Below, in pieces: positions 1-6,923 of a stretch of 15,616 nt of DNA; within the stretch, counting starts at the first letter, position 1, and every line of letters begins with the position of its first letter. The stretch is from the NCBI GenBank assembly GCA_011391185.1, contig JAABRB010000044.1:1-15616 (forward strand), in the 5' to 3' direction. Both the position numbers and the translations under genes were made by a program. The stretch comes from Betaproteobacteria bacterium (GTDB taxonomy: Bacteria; Pseudomonadota; Gammaproteobacteria; Burkholderiales; SG8-39). The notes under the pieces were generated by a model, which did not search any database, was not told where the DNA came from, and worked only from the letters and a program-made list of their open reading frames with translations.

Positions 1-1235
1 GTCTTGTAGGGAAACGTGTCGATGAAATTGCGGCGGCGGATCTCGTCCGGCCCGATACCGAGCTCGCGCGCCGCGACATCGACGATGCGCTCGGTGAGGT
101 AGATCCCTTCCGGTCGGCCGGCGCCACGATAAGCGTCGACCGGAACGGTGTTGGTGACGATCCCCTTGACGTTCAGCGCGATCGCCGGAATGCGGTATAC
201 GCTCGAGAGGACCACGAACGCGAGCTGCGGGATGAACGGCCCGAAGTTCGACAGGTAGGCGCCCATGTTCGCGTACGTCGTGGCGCGCAGCGCCAGGAAC
301 TTCGCGTCGGCGTCGAGCGCCAGCTCGGCGATCGAGTAGTTGTCCCGTCCCTGGGCATCCGAGAGAAAGCTCTCGCTCCGGTCGCCGGTCCAGCGCACCG
401 GCCGCTTGAGCCGGCGCGACGCCCACACGACGAGCGGCTGCTCGGGATGGACGAAGATCTTCATGCCGAACGCGCCGCCCACGTTCCCGGAGACGACGCG
501 GAGCTTTTGCTTATCGACTTTCAGGATCGGGTCGACGAGCTGGCTGAGGATCTTGTGCGGCCCCTGCGTCGGCGTGTAGAGCGTCGAGCGGTCGGTGGCC
601 GGATCGTAGTCGGCAAGCGCCGCACGGGGCTCGAGTGAATTCGCGACGACGCGATTATTGATGAGCGTGAGCTTCACCACGTGCTTCGCCTGGCTGAACG
701 CCTGGTCGACCGCCTTCGCATCGCCCTGGAGGATGTCGAAGCAGACGTTCCGGTCGATCGCCGGCCAGACCTGCGCCGCGCCCGCCTGGGTCGCGGCGTG
801 GGCGTCCGCAACGGCCGGCAGCGGCTCGTAATCGACTTCGACGAGCTCGGCGGCGTCCTTCGCCTGCGCGAGCGTTTCCGCGACCACCAGGGCGACCGGA
901 TCGCCGACGTGCCGGACGCGCCCGGTCGCGAGCACCGGTCGCGGCGTCTCGCCGCGCGGCGTTCCGTCGGCGTTGTTGAGCGGGATCATGCAGGGGATGT
1001 CGCCCAGACCGTCAGCCTTCACGTCGGCACCGGTCAGGACGGCGAGCACGCCGGGTGCCTTGCGCGCTGCGGTCGCATCGACGCGCAGAAGCTGCGCGTG
1101 GGCGTGGGGCGATCGGAGCACGAAGGCGTGCGCCTCGTTCTCCAGGCGCACATCGTCCGAATAGCGTCCGGCACCCCTGACGAGCGTGAGATCTTCGATT
1201 CTGGAAACGGACTGGCCGAGCGCAAACTTCGTCAT
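1..1235 (-). CDS. Xanthine dehydrogenase/CoxL-family molybdenum hydroxylase large subunit (form II), partial
   Basis: The N-terminal 411 residues are present and the C-terminus lies outside the window; family members are usually about 760-800 residues. These subunits carry the molybdopterin-cytosine-dinucleotide cofactor and hydroxylate aromatic or N-heterocyclic carbons or aldehydes with water-derived oxygen. The start ATG (1233-1235) is preceded by GGAGG at good spacing. Residues about 15-125 look like the a/b hammerhead domain (FALGQSVSRIEDLTLVRGAGRY near the start). The cofactor-binding domain follows with NVGGAFGMK at 251-259. AYRGAGR at 368-374 is the form II active-site motif; true CO dehydrogenases (form I) have AYxCSFR, so CO oxidation is unlikely. 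The gene follows a VOC gene by 55 bp on the same strand. The FAD and 2Fe-2S subunits are not visible and may lie beyond the edge. The family call is firm and the substrate unknown. Confidence 0.9.
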   Translation of the reverse strand, partial: MTKFALGQSVSRIEDLTLVRGAGRYSDDVRLENEAHAFVLRSPHAHAQLLRVDATAARKAPGVLAVLTGADVKADGLGDIPCMIPLNNADGTPRGETPRPVLATGRVRHVGDPVALVVAETLAQAKDAAELVEVDYEPLPAVADAHAATQAGAAQVWPAIDRNVCFDILQGDAKAVDQAFSQAKHVVKLTLINNRVVANSLEPRAALADYDPATDRSTLYTPTQGPHKILSQLVDPILKVDKQKLRVVSGNVGGAFGMKIFVHPEQPLVVWASRRLKRPVRWTGDRSESFLSDAQGRDNYSIAELALDADAKFLALRATTYANMGAYLSNFGPFIPQLAFVVLSSVYRIPAIALNVKGIVTNTVPVDAYRGAGRPEGIYLTERIVDVAARELGIGPDEIRRRNFIDTFPYK

Positions 1236-1290
1236 TGCTGAATCGCCTCCGGTTGCGGGTAGCTGCCGATCGTATCAGACCGGGACGCGA

Positions 1291-1848
1291 TTATTCGAGA
1301 CCCATTCGGGCGCCCATCTCGCGCCGCCATTCGCCGATGGGACGGAAGCCAGGCAGCTTCCGCGCAGTCTCCTCGGCCCACCGCATCAGGGACTCGTCCG
1401 ACGCGGCGAAATCGAACTGGATTCGCAGTGGCTGGTTGACGTACCAGGGCGTATCGATGAAGAGCTCCACCCGGTTACCTTCCGGATCACGGAAGTAGAC
1501 GCTCAGCGCATTGCCGTGGTTGATGGGCACCACATCGGTGACGGGAAAATCTCTCAATCGTTCGTGGAGTGCGCGCAAGTCGGCGAGCGACTCGAGGCGG
1601 AACGAAATCTGGTTCAACACGTTGAACGGCGTCCCGGCCGGACGCCCGGAGGCCAGCACGAGCTGATGGTGTTCGCGTGGGTCACGCGAGAGAAAGACGA
1701 AATCCAGCATCCCGAGCGAAGTGTCGAGCGGACCGCGGTCGGTGGCGACGAGACCCAGAAACCGGGTATAGAAGTCCTCCATCCCGGGAAGATCGTGAAC
1801 GTGAATCCCGACGTGACTGAACGCGGCGCGAGGAATCGGAGCGGTCAT
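1291..1848 (-). CDS. VOC-superfamily protein (extradiol dioxygenase/glyoxalase fold)
   Basis: A 185-residue protein of the vicinal-oxygen-chelate fold, two beta-alpha-beta-beta-beta modules that bind a divalent metal. SHVGIHVHDL at 11-20 opens module 1 and supplies His12. EHHQLVL at 59-65 is the strand that ends module 1. LNQISFRLES at 78-87 opens module 2. FRDPEGNRVELF at 119-130 supplies Glu128. In extradiol dioxygenases module 2 normally begins with NHxAF; here the His is Gln80, so the metal site is altered or glyoxalase-like. The C-terminal tail (130-185) resembles ring-cleavage-type VOC proteins. The ATG at 1846-1848 is chosen because AAGGAGA lies just upstream; an ATG 24 bp earlier lacks this. 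It sits between the acyl-CoA ligase and the molybdenum hydroxylase and is probably co-transcribed with them. The substrate is not known. Confidence 0.85.
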   Translation of the reverse strand: MTAPIPRAAFSHVGIHVHDLPGMEDFYTRFLGLVATDRGPLDTSLGMLDFVFLSRDPREHHQLVLASGRPAGTPFNVLNQISFRLESLADLRALHERLRDFPVTDVVPINHGNALSVYFRDPEGNRVELFIDTPWYVNQPLRIQFDFAASDESLMRWAEETARKLPGFRPIGEWRREMGARMGLE

Positions 1849-1941
1849 GGTGTCTCCTTCCGTATCGGCCAAGTCTCGCGCGGCACATTCGCCCCGGTCA
1901 AGCGCGAACGCTTCGAGGCGGCTCCGCCGCGGCCGGTGACA

Positions 1942-3522
1942 TCAATCACCGAGGCACTGCCGCTTGAGGATGTGGCGTTGGACCTTCCCCGCCGGTGTGC
2001 GCGGAATCCGGTCGACGAAGAAGATCCTGCGCACGCGCTTGTGCCGGGCGACGCGCTGTCCGACGTGCGCCATCATGTCGTCGGCATCGGGCGCCGGGCC
2101 ACGGCCCACCACGGCCGCGGCCGGCAGCTCGCCCCAGGTCGGATCGGGCATCGCGAATACCGCGCACTCGGCGACATCGCGATGAGTGAGCAGCACCTCC
2201 TCCAGCTCGCCGGGATAGATGTTGTAGCCGCCCGACAGGATCATGTCCTTCGAGCGCCCCACCAGGCTGATGTACCCTGCGTGCTTCATCGCGAGATCGC
2301 CCATCCAGCCCCAGCGCCCGTCGGTGCCACCCGGCTTGAAGTAGTCCGACGTCGCCGCGGCGTCGCCGAGATACTCGAGCATGAGGTGCGGCCCGCGCGT
2401 TGCCACTTCGCCGATCTCCCCGGGCGCGGCCGCCACACCGGGCGATTTGAAGATCTCGATCTCCAGGCGACCGCCGGGCTGGTTCACGCCCTCGTACACG
2501 TGCTCGCGGTCTGCCCTGAATTGCGCAGCCAGGTGGCCGGTCTCCGTCGATCCATAGGCGCGTGCGCAGGTCAGCCAGGGCATGGCGGATTCCGCCCGCT
2601 CGATCAGATCGCGCGGCGCAGGCGCGCCGCCCAGCACGATTGTCACGAGCGATCGCAGCCGCGCCGGCTCGAAGTCGGGATGGTTCAAGAGCATCGCGAG
2701 CTGGGCGGGCACGGCGAAGATCATCGAGATCCGATTCCGCTCAGCGAGCGGCATGAGCAGCGCAGGGTCCCACTTCGGCACGATGACGCCCGTGCATCCC
2801 GCGAGCACCGCGGGCTGGAACCACGAGAAGAGCCCGGCCGCATGGGAGAACGGCACGGTGAATCCGGCCACGACATCGCTGTCGATCCGGAAGTCCTCGA
2901 CGCCGGCCATCGCCGACACCGCCCGCGCGCGTTGCGTCGAAAGCGCCGCTCTCGGGCGTCCCGTCGTGCCGCCGGTGAAGACGATCGACCCCGGCGCATC
3001 GGGGTCGACCGCGATGTCAGGCGCCGCAACGGATCGGTCGCGGATGAATTCCCTGAACGAAACTGCGCCCGGCATCTCGATATCGTCGATGCAGAGCAGC
3101 TTCGGCGGCGTGTCGAGCGCGTGCCGTGCCGCCACGACGATCGCGGCGGTGGCAGCGTCGACGACCAGGATTGCGGGTCTTGTCAGGGTTGCCGCATGCA
3201 CGAAATCGTCGACGGTGCTCCGCGTCGGGAAATTGATGCACACCCTTCCCGTGCGGGCCGCGCCAAAGTGGGCGAAGACGTATTCGGCGGAATTGCGCGC
3301 CATGATGCCGATCCGCCCTGCGGCGCCGGTCAGCTCGAATTCGACAGCGTTCGCGAACTGATTGGCCAGGCCGTCGATTTCTGCAAACGTCCAGTGCCGA
3401 TTGCCGTCCACGAGGCCGATCTTCCCGGCACAGGCCGTCGCCGCGTAGCGGAGGATCTCTCCGGACGTGGCGACGTGCTGCGCGGGCGTCAGGTGCTTGT
3501 GGGAAGGATGCGAAAGATCCAC
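1942..3522 (-). CDS. Class I adenylate-forming acyl-CoA ligase (AMP-binding)
   Basis: A 526-residue ANL-superfamily enzyme. It activates a carboxylic acid with ATP to an acyl-AMP and then transfers it to CoA. Motifs occur in order: P-loop FTGGTTGRPR at 182-191, adenine-binding YGSTE at 323-327, GWMGDL at 405-410 with the ribose-binding Asp409, hinge region GRSKDMILSGGYNIYPGELE at 422-441, and PRTPAGKVQR at 507-516 with the likely catalytic Lys513. The P-loop ends in Arg191 where many relatives have Lys. The length is normal and the protein looks intact. The start is GTG (3520-3522) with no strong Shine-Dalgarno; the next domain residues follow as expected, so no later start fits better. It lies in a minus-strand run with VOC, RidA and molybdenum hydroxylase genes, which suggests CoA activation of an aromatic or short-chain acid during catabolism. 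The acyl substrate cannot be read from the sequence. Confidence 0.93.
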   Translation of the reverse strand: MDLSHPSHKHLTPAQHVATSGEILRYAATACAGKIGLVDGNRHWTFAEIDGLANQFANAVEFELTGAAGRIGIMARNSAEYVFAHFGAARTGRVCINFPTRSTVDDFVHAATLTRPAILVVDAATAAIVVAARHALDTPPKLLCIDDIEMPGAVSFREFIRDRSVAAPDIAVDPDAPGSIVFTGGTTGRPRAALSTQRARAVSAMAGVEDFRIDSDVVAGFTVPFSHAAGLFSWFQPAVLAGCTGVIVPKWDPALLMPLAERNRISMIFAVPAQLAMLLNHPDFEPARLRSLVTIVLGGAPAPRDLIERAESAMPWLTCARAYGSTETGHLAAQFRADREHVYEGVNQPGGRLEIEIFKSPGVAAAPGEIGEVATRGPHLMLEYLGDAAATSDYFKPGGTDGRWGWMGDLAMKHAGYISLVGRSKDMILSGGYNIYPGELEEVLLTHRDVAECAVFAMPDPTWGELPAAAVVGRGPAPDADDMMAHVGQRVARHKRVRRIFFVDRIPRTPAGKVQRHILKRQCLGD

Positions 3523-3552
3523 GGATCAGCTGGGGAAGTTCCGAAGTAGCCG

Positions 3553-3654
3553 GTCATTTCCGCGCAGCCTGCCCCCGAGCGGGGCTATCGGGGGGCGGGA
3601 ATCCAGATCGGAATACTCCAGACGCGGATGGATCCCCGCTTTCGCGGGGATGAC
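3553..3654. repeat. Dispersed REP/MITE-like inverted-repeat element (VIPAKAGI type)
   Basis: A 102-bp element lies in the spacer between the acyl-CoA ligase and ridA-like genes. Its ends are imperfect inverted repeats: GTCATTTCCGCG at 3553-3564 and CGCGGGGATGAC at 3643-3654. The right half holds a perfect 8-bp hairpin, ATCCCCGC-TTTC-GCGGGGAT (3632-3651), and the left half a GC-rich stem around CCCCGAGCGGGG. Read on the minus strand it encodes the peptide VIPAKAGIHPR, a well-known signature of this non-coding repeat family in proteobacteria that is often mis-called as protein. It probably contributes an RNA hairpin between two genes of one transcript. No transposase is present. Confidence 0.8.
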
Positions 3655-3659
3655 GTCGG

Positions 3660-4073
3660 CTAGTCGACCATCGCGATCGCCTCGATCTCGACCGTGGCGT
3701 CGGGCACCGCGAGCTTGCTCACCTCGACGGTGGTGCTGGTCGGCCAGCCGGGTCCGAAATACTCGTGCCGGATGTCCACGCACTTGAAGAACTCGCCCAT
3801 GTCGGTGACGAAGGTGTTGGTCTTCACGATGTCCTCGAGCCCCGCGCCCGACGCGATGAGCGCCTCCTTGAGGTTTTCGCACACCTGGCGGAACTGCGCC
3901 CGCATGTCGCCTTTGCCGACGAGGTTGCCTGCCTTGTCCCAGGCAAGCTGCCCGGACAGAAAGATCATGCGTTTGCCCTCGACCGACACGGCATGCGGGA
4001 ACAGCGCCTTGCCGCCCACGACCCGCGAATAGAGCTTGTCGGAGACGACGTCCTTCCTCTTGGCCTTGGCCAT
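3660..4073 (-). CDS. RidA/YjgF/UK114-family protein
   Basis: A 137-residue protein of the trimeric Rid family. Canonical RidA hydrolyses reactive enamine/imine intermediates such as 2-aminoacrylate; catabolic relatives include 2-aminomuconate deaminase-like proteins. FLSGQLAWDKAGNLVG at 38-53, the AQFRQVCENLKEAL helix at 59-72 and TTVEVSKLAVPDATVEIEAI at 114-133 match the fold. The arginine that binds the substrate carboxylate in RidA (Arg105 in E. coli, in VARLP) is replaced by Lys120 in VSKLA. It is therefore probably a non-canonical Rid subgroup rather than the housekeeping deaminase. The ATG at 4071-4073 is chosen because GAGGAGG lies directly upstream; an upstream ATG would start inside the leader. 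Its position among catabolic genes suggests it acts on an unstable nitrogenous intermediate of that pathway, which is an inference. Confidence 0.9.
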   Translation of the reverse strand: MAKAKRKDVVSDKLYSRVVGGKALFPHAVSVEGKRMIFLSGQLAWDKAGNLVGKGDMRAQFRQVCENLKEALIASGAGLEDIVKTNTFVTDMGEFFKCVDIRHEYFGPGWPTSTTVEVSKLAVPDATVEIEAIAMVD

Positions 4074-4103
4074 GGTTCCTCCTCGAGTTGTGGGCCTGGA
4101 GTT

Positions 4104-4244
4104 CATCCCCTCCTCTCCGAGGAGGGGTGGCGCGAAGCGCCGGGGTGGTGCATCCCCTCCTCTCCGAGGAGGGGTGGCGCGAAGCGCCGGGGTGGTGCAT
4201 CCCCTCCTCTCCGAGGAGGGGTGGCGCGAAGCGCCGGGGTGGTG
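4104..4244. repeat. Three perfect tandem copies of a 47-bp REP-like unit
   Basis: Three head-to-tail copies (4104-4150, 4151-4197, 4198-4244) appear identical base for base. Each unit contains two hairpins: CCCCTCCT-CTCCG-AGGAGGGG, then GGCGC-GAA-GCGCC followed by GGGGTGGTG. They occupy the leader between the VOC gene ending at 4322 and the RidA-like gene starting at 4073. The same sequence family recurs at 10116-10228. There are no spacers, so this is not a CRISPR array. Confidence 0.95.
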
Positions 4245-4267
4245 TTCCAGAGCCTGTGCAGAACCCC

Positions 4268-4313
4268 AACCACCCCGCCCGCTCCGCGGGCACCCCTCCT
4301 CGGAGAGGAGGGG
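4268..4313. repeat. Inverted partner arm of the 47-bp REP unit
   Basis: AACCACCCCGCCCGCTCC and the following CACCCCTCCTCGGAGAGG run are the reverse-complement form of the tandem unit at 4104-4244, with a slightly different inner stem (CCCGC-TCC-GCGGG). The two orientations flank a 23-bp loop, giving a REPIN-like arrangement. It ends 8 bp downstream of the VOC stop codon, where it could act as a transcript-stabilising or attenuating hairpin. Confidence 0.85.
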
Positions 4314-4321
4314 AAAGATAC

Positions 4322-4783
4322 CTAGTTCACCGGAACGTACTCCACCACGCCGCCGAGCGAGGAGAGATCCTCCTGGCGGCCGCGGAGTTCGACGACGTTC
4401 AGATCCGGGTCGCGCACGAACACCGAGACGTGCCCGTCCCGCCCGAAGGCGACCGGGCCCTGAGTGATGCGGATGGCGTGCTCCCGCAGCGTCTCGATCG
4501 TCGCCTTGATGGACGCGACGCGCAGCGCAACGTGGGTATAGCCGGGGTACTTCTCTCCCACGTCCATGAGGATGTTCTTCCCGCCAACGTCGGCGTTCGC
4601 GTTGTAGATGAGATTCAGCTCGACATCGTTCGCGTTCTTGACGATCGCCACGGCGTCGTTCGTCGCCTTGGCGTGCAACGTGAATCCGAGCACCGAGTAG
4701 AACTTCATTGCGCGATCCAGATCCTTCACCCGGATCCCGATGTGGTCCACGCGGGGTATTTCGATCGTGCTTGCCTTTGCCAT
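4322..4783 (-). CDS. VOC-superfamily metalloprotein (glyoxalase I-like)
   Basis: A 153-residue VOC protein with all four positions expected of a glyoxalase I-type metal site: His14 (VDHIGIRVKDL), Glu55 (VELNLIY), His84 (YTHVALRV) and Glu132 (NVVELRG). Glyoxalase I isomerises glutathione hemithioacetals, but many four-ligand VOC enzymes in catabolic clusters have other substrates, so only the fold and the metal site are supported. The chosen ATG (4781-4783) has GGAG six bases upstream. An ATG five codons earlier (4798) is possible but has a poorer ribosome site. It is the first gene of the minus-strand catabolic run and is followed by a REP cluster before the RidA-like gene. A separate VOC protein (1291-1848) lacks one of these ligands, so the two are not simple duplicates. 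Confidence 0.87.
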   Translation of the reverse strand: MAKASTIEIPRVDHIGIRVKDLDRAMKFYSVLGFTLHAKATNDAVAIVKNANDVELNLIYNANADVGGKNILMDVGEKYPGYTHVALRVASIKATIETLREHAIRITQGPVAFGRDGHVSVFVRDPDLNVVELRGRQEDLSSLGGVVEYVPVN

Positions 4784-4871
4784 ATCCGTCTCCGCCATAT
4801 GTCCTGATCCGGGCCTAGACTAAAGCGTTCCGGTCGCCCGGTAAAGTCGCCCGTGCCGTTTCCTCCGGCCT

Positions 4872-4896
4872 GCAATGCCCCGCATTGCGCTAGAAT
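4872..4896 (+). promoter_or_regulatory. Candidate promoter/operator upstream of the DUF3617-like gene
   Basis: A perfect dyad GCAATGC-CCC-GCATTGC (4872-4888) is followed immediately by TAGAAT (4891-4896), a good -10 match. The best -35 (CTGCAA, 4870-4875) sits only 15 bp away and is weak. A repressor bound to the dyad would block the promoter. This is a pattern reading only; the region between the divergent genes at 4783 and 4991 holds no other gene that I can see. Confidence 0.3.
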
Positions 4897-4990
4897 TCGC
4901 GCCGGCCCGCGGCTCGGCGGCGAGTTGCCGCACCCGATGGAGGCGAACAAGGTCTGCACGATTGCTTATCCACTACGGAGCAAGAATCTC

Positions 4991-5242
4991 ATGCAGATCC
5001 GTGTATTCGCTGTGCTCGCCAGCGGCATCTGGTTCACCGGGGCGGGCCCAGGCTTCGCCCAGACGGAACCCGACAATCTCTGGGAAGTCACCTCGAGCAT
5101 GGCCATGGAGGGCATGCGCATGCCGGGCATGACCGTCCAGACTTGTGCGAAAGCCGGGCAGAGTGACAGCCTGATGCCGCCCATGCAGGGCGAATGCCAG
5201 TTCACGGACCGCAAGACCGTCGGCAAGTGCACGGCCAGGTAG
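4991..5242 (+). CDS. Small exported DUF3617-like protein, apparently C-terminally truncated
   Basis: An 83-residue protein with a probable signal peptide (MQIRVFAVLASGIWFTGAGP, cleavage likely after GFA-QT near residue 24). The mature part begins EPDNLWEVTSSMAMEGMRMP and continues with MTVQTCAKAG, MPPMQGECQFTDRKTVG. This matches the first half of DUF3617 periplasmic proteins (LWEV..M.M.GM.MP..T...C), whose function is unknown. Those proteins usually run to about 150-180 residues; this one stops at KCTAR where the family would continue with its second beta half. No continuation is found in the other frames before the convergent hydratase gene, so it looks like a truncated remnant or a short variant. 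The ATG at 4991 has GGAG about ten bases upstream. An ORF start at 4853 is rejected because it places the signal peptide internally. Confidence 0.6.
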   Translation: MQIRVFAVLASGIWFTGAGPGFAQTEPDNLWEVTSSMAMEGMRMPGMTVQTCAKAGQSDSLMPPMQGECQFTDRKTVGKCTAR

Positions 5243-5256
5243 AGGCCGACCAGTCA

Positions 5257-5279
5257 GTCGCGGACAATCGAGCCGCGAC
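5257..5279. terminator. Candidate bidirectional terminator between convergent genes
   Basis: An inverted repeat GTCGCGG (5257-5263) and CCGCGAC (5273-5279) with a 9-nt loop lies in the 55-bp gap between the stop of the DUF3617-like gene and the stop of the converging hydratase gene. There is no T-tract on either side, so intrinsic termination is uncertain. The placement is what supports the call. Confidence 0.3.
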
Positions 5280-5297
5280 CAATCCAAGGTTTGCGCG

Positions 5298-6923
5298 TCA
5301 TAGTCCGAGGCCGTGCCGCGCTTTTGCGGCAACCGCCGTTTCGTATCCTGCGTCCGCAAGCCGCAGCACGCCGAGGCCCGTGTCACAGTCGAGCACCCGC
5401 TCGATACGTGCCGCCGATTCGCGCGTGCCGTCTGCAACGAGGGTGACGCCCGCGCTCTGACCGTAGTCGCAGAGCTGGTGCACCGTGACGAGGTCGGCGC
5501 CGGCGGCACCGTTCAGGAGGGCATTCAAGATCGGCCAGTCGGAGACGGCGTCGCTGCCATCGCGCATGTTCTCGGTTTCACGGTAAGGCATTGCTGCCGA
5601 CGCCGCGTCCAGGTGGTCGCGCGTGAAAGCGATCGGTCCTGACACCTCGCCGCGCGCCACCATCCCATTCACAAGCAGCGCCAGCCGGGTGCGCTCGCCG
5701 TGACCGAGCCAGCCGATGCGCGCCGGAAGGCCCTGGAACTTCACGTGCTCACGGGCCTTCGCGATCCAGGCGCAGATCTGCTCGTTGGCGGAAAACTCGC
5801 GTTCGATGAGCGCGTCGATGGCATGAATGTCCGCGGATTCGCCCGAGATCGCGATCCAGCGAAACGGGCCGATGCCCTCGCAGAAATAGGGGCGGATGAA
5901 GAGATCCACGAACGACGGGATCTCGAACGCACGCTTCGCTCCGCCGACCGTCGCGCGCTTGCGGATGTTGTTGCCGTACTCGAACACGATCGCGCCGCGA
6001 CTCTGCAACTCGGCCATTGCGTCGACGTGCAGCCGCATGGACTCGTACGCGAGCGGCTTGACGCTCTCGGGCTCAGCGGCCCACAGGCGCTTCGTTTCCT
6101 CGAGCGGCAGCGAGGCGGGAACGTAGCCGCCGACGAGCTCGGTCGAGGTCTGGTCGGTGACTATGTCCGGGACGAGATTTCGGCGCAGGAGCTCGGGCAG
6201 CACGTCGGCACAGTTGCCGACCAGTCCGACCGACACCGCCTCACCTTTTGACCGTGCCGCGTCGACGAGCGCCAGGGCGTCGTCGAGATTGCGCACCAGG
6301 TGCTGGCAATAGCCGGTGTCGACGCGTCGCTGGATCTTCGCCGCGTCGGCCTCCACGACGAGCGTCGCGGCGCCCGCCATGAGCCCCGCGAGCGGCTGCG
6401 CGCCGCCCATGCCGCCGCACCCGCCCGTCATCACCCAGCGGCCGCGCAGCGTGCCGCCGAAATGCTCGCGCGCGCACGCCATGAATGTCTCGTATGTGCC
6501 CTGCACGATGCCCTGGCTGCCGATGTACTGCCAGGCCGCGGCGGTGAATCCCGGCACGATGGTGAGCCCCTTCGCGACGAACTCGTCCACCTGGTCGTCG
6601 CTCGACCACGCCGGAACGAGATTGCCGTTCGCCATGACCACGAGCGGGCCGTCGGCGCGCGTCCGGAACACGCCGATCGGCTTGCCCGATTGCATGACGA
6701 GCGTCTCGCCCTCCGCCAGGTGCCGGAGCGCGTGCACGATGCGATCGTAGGATTCCCAGTCGCGCGCGGCCTTGGCGACCGACATGTAGACGACGAGCGC
6801 CTCCGGGTTCTCGGCGTTCTCGAGGTTGTTCTCCAGCAGTCTCAGGATCGTCTCCTGCCGCCAGCCCTTGCAGCGGAGCGTCGTCCCGCGCTGCGCCTTC
6901 ACATGCCGTGGACCGACGCTCAT
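5298..6923 (-). CDS. hutU: Divergent urocanate hydratase-family protein (HutU-like)
   Basis: A 541-residue urocanase-family protein (P. putida HutU is about 557). Urocanase uses NAD+ as an electrophile to add water to urocanate, giving 4-imidazolone-5-propionate. Retained family features are LRCKGW at 16-21, SGKPIGVF at 79-86, YIGSQGIVQGTYETF at 133-147, the NAD-binding GGCGGMGGAQPL at 167-178, VTDQTS at 255-260, FEYGNNIR at 314-321, FCEGIGPFRW at 347-356 and MRDGSDAVSDWP at 453-464. Departures are VVYMS at 44-48 (usually VVYGG), FQGLPARIGW at 396-405 where the signature Cys (Cys410 in P. putida) is Gly404, and VHQLCDYGQSAG at 481-492 in place of the usual HHGGGVGMG-type segment. It should still be a NAD-dependent hydratase, but probably of an altered or substituted urocanate. 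Its ATG overlaps the livF stop as ATGA, so it is translationally coupled to the transporter. Confidence 0.88.
   Translation of the reverse strand: MSVGPRHVKAQRGTTLRCKGWRQETILRLLENNLENAENPEALVVYMSVAKAARDWESYDRIVHALRHLAEGETLVMQSGKPIGVFRTRADGPLVVMANGNLVPAWSSDDQVDEFVAKGLTIVPGFTAAAWQYIGSQGIVQGTYETFMACAREHFGGTLRGRWVMTGGCGGMGGAQPLAGLMAGAATLVVEADAAKIQRRVDTGYCQHLVRNLDDALALVDAARSKGEAVSVGLVGNCADVLPELLRRNLVPDIVTDQTSTELVGGYVPASLPLEETKRLWAAEPESVKPLAYESMRLHVDAMAELQSRGAIVFEYGNNIRKRATVGGAKRAFEIPSFVDLFIRPYFCEGIGPFRWIAISGESADIHAIDALIEREFSANEQICAWIAKAREHVKFQGLPARIGWLGHGERTRLALLVNGMVARGEVSGPIAFTRDHLDAASAAMPYRETENMRDGSDAVSDWPILNALLNGAAGADLVTVHQLCDYGQSAGVTLVADGTRESAARIERVLDCDTGLGVLRLADAGYETAVAAKARHGLGL

Noticed and set aside
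1..1235. Aerobic carbon monoxide dehydrogenase CoxL
   Set aside because: The active-site motif is AYRGAGR (form II), not AYxCSFR, so CO oxidation is not supported.
1186..3549. A 787-codon plus-strand open frame
   Set aside because: It is antisense to the VOC and acyl-CoA ligase genes, has Arg/His-rich composition without any domain, and reflects high-GC codon bias.
3526..4293. A 255-codon minus-strand frame ending in VIPAKAGI-type peptide
   Set aside because: It is a frame-shifted shadow of the RidA-like gene joined to translated repeat DNA at both ends.
4104..4313. Possible CRISPR array
   Set aside because: The 47-bp units abut with no spacers and form REP-type hairpins; no cas genes are present.
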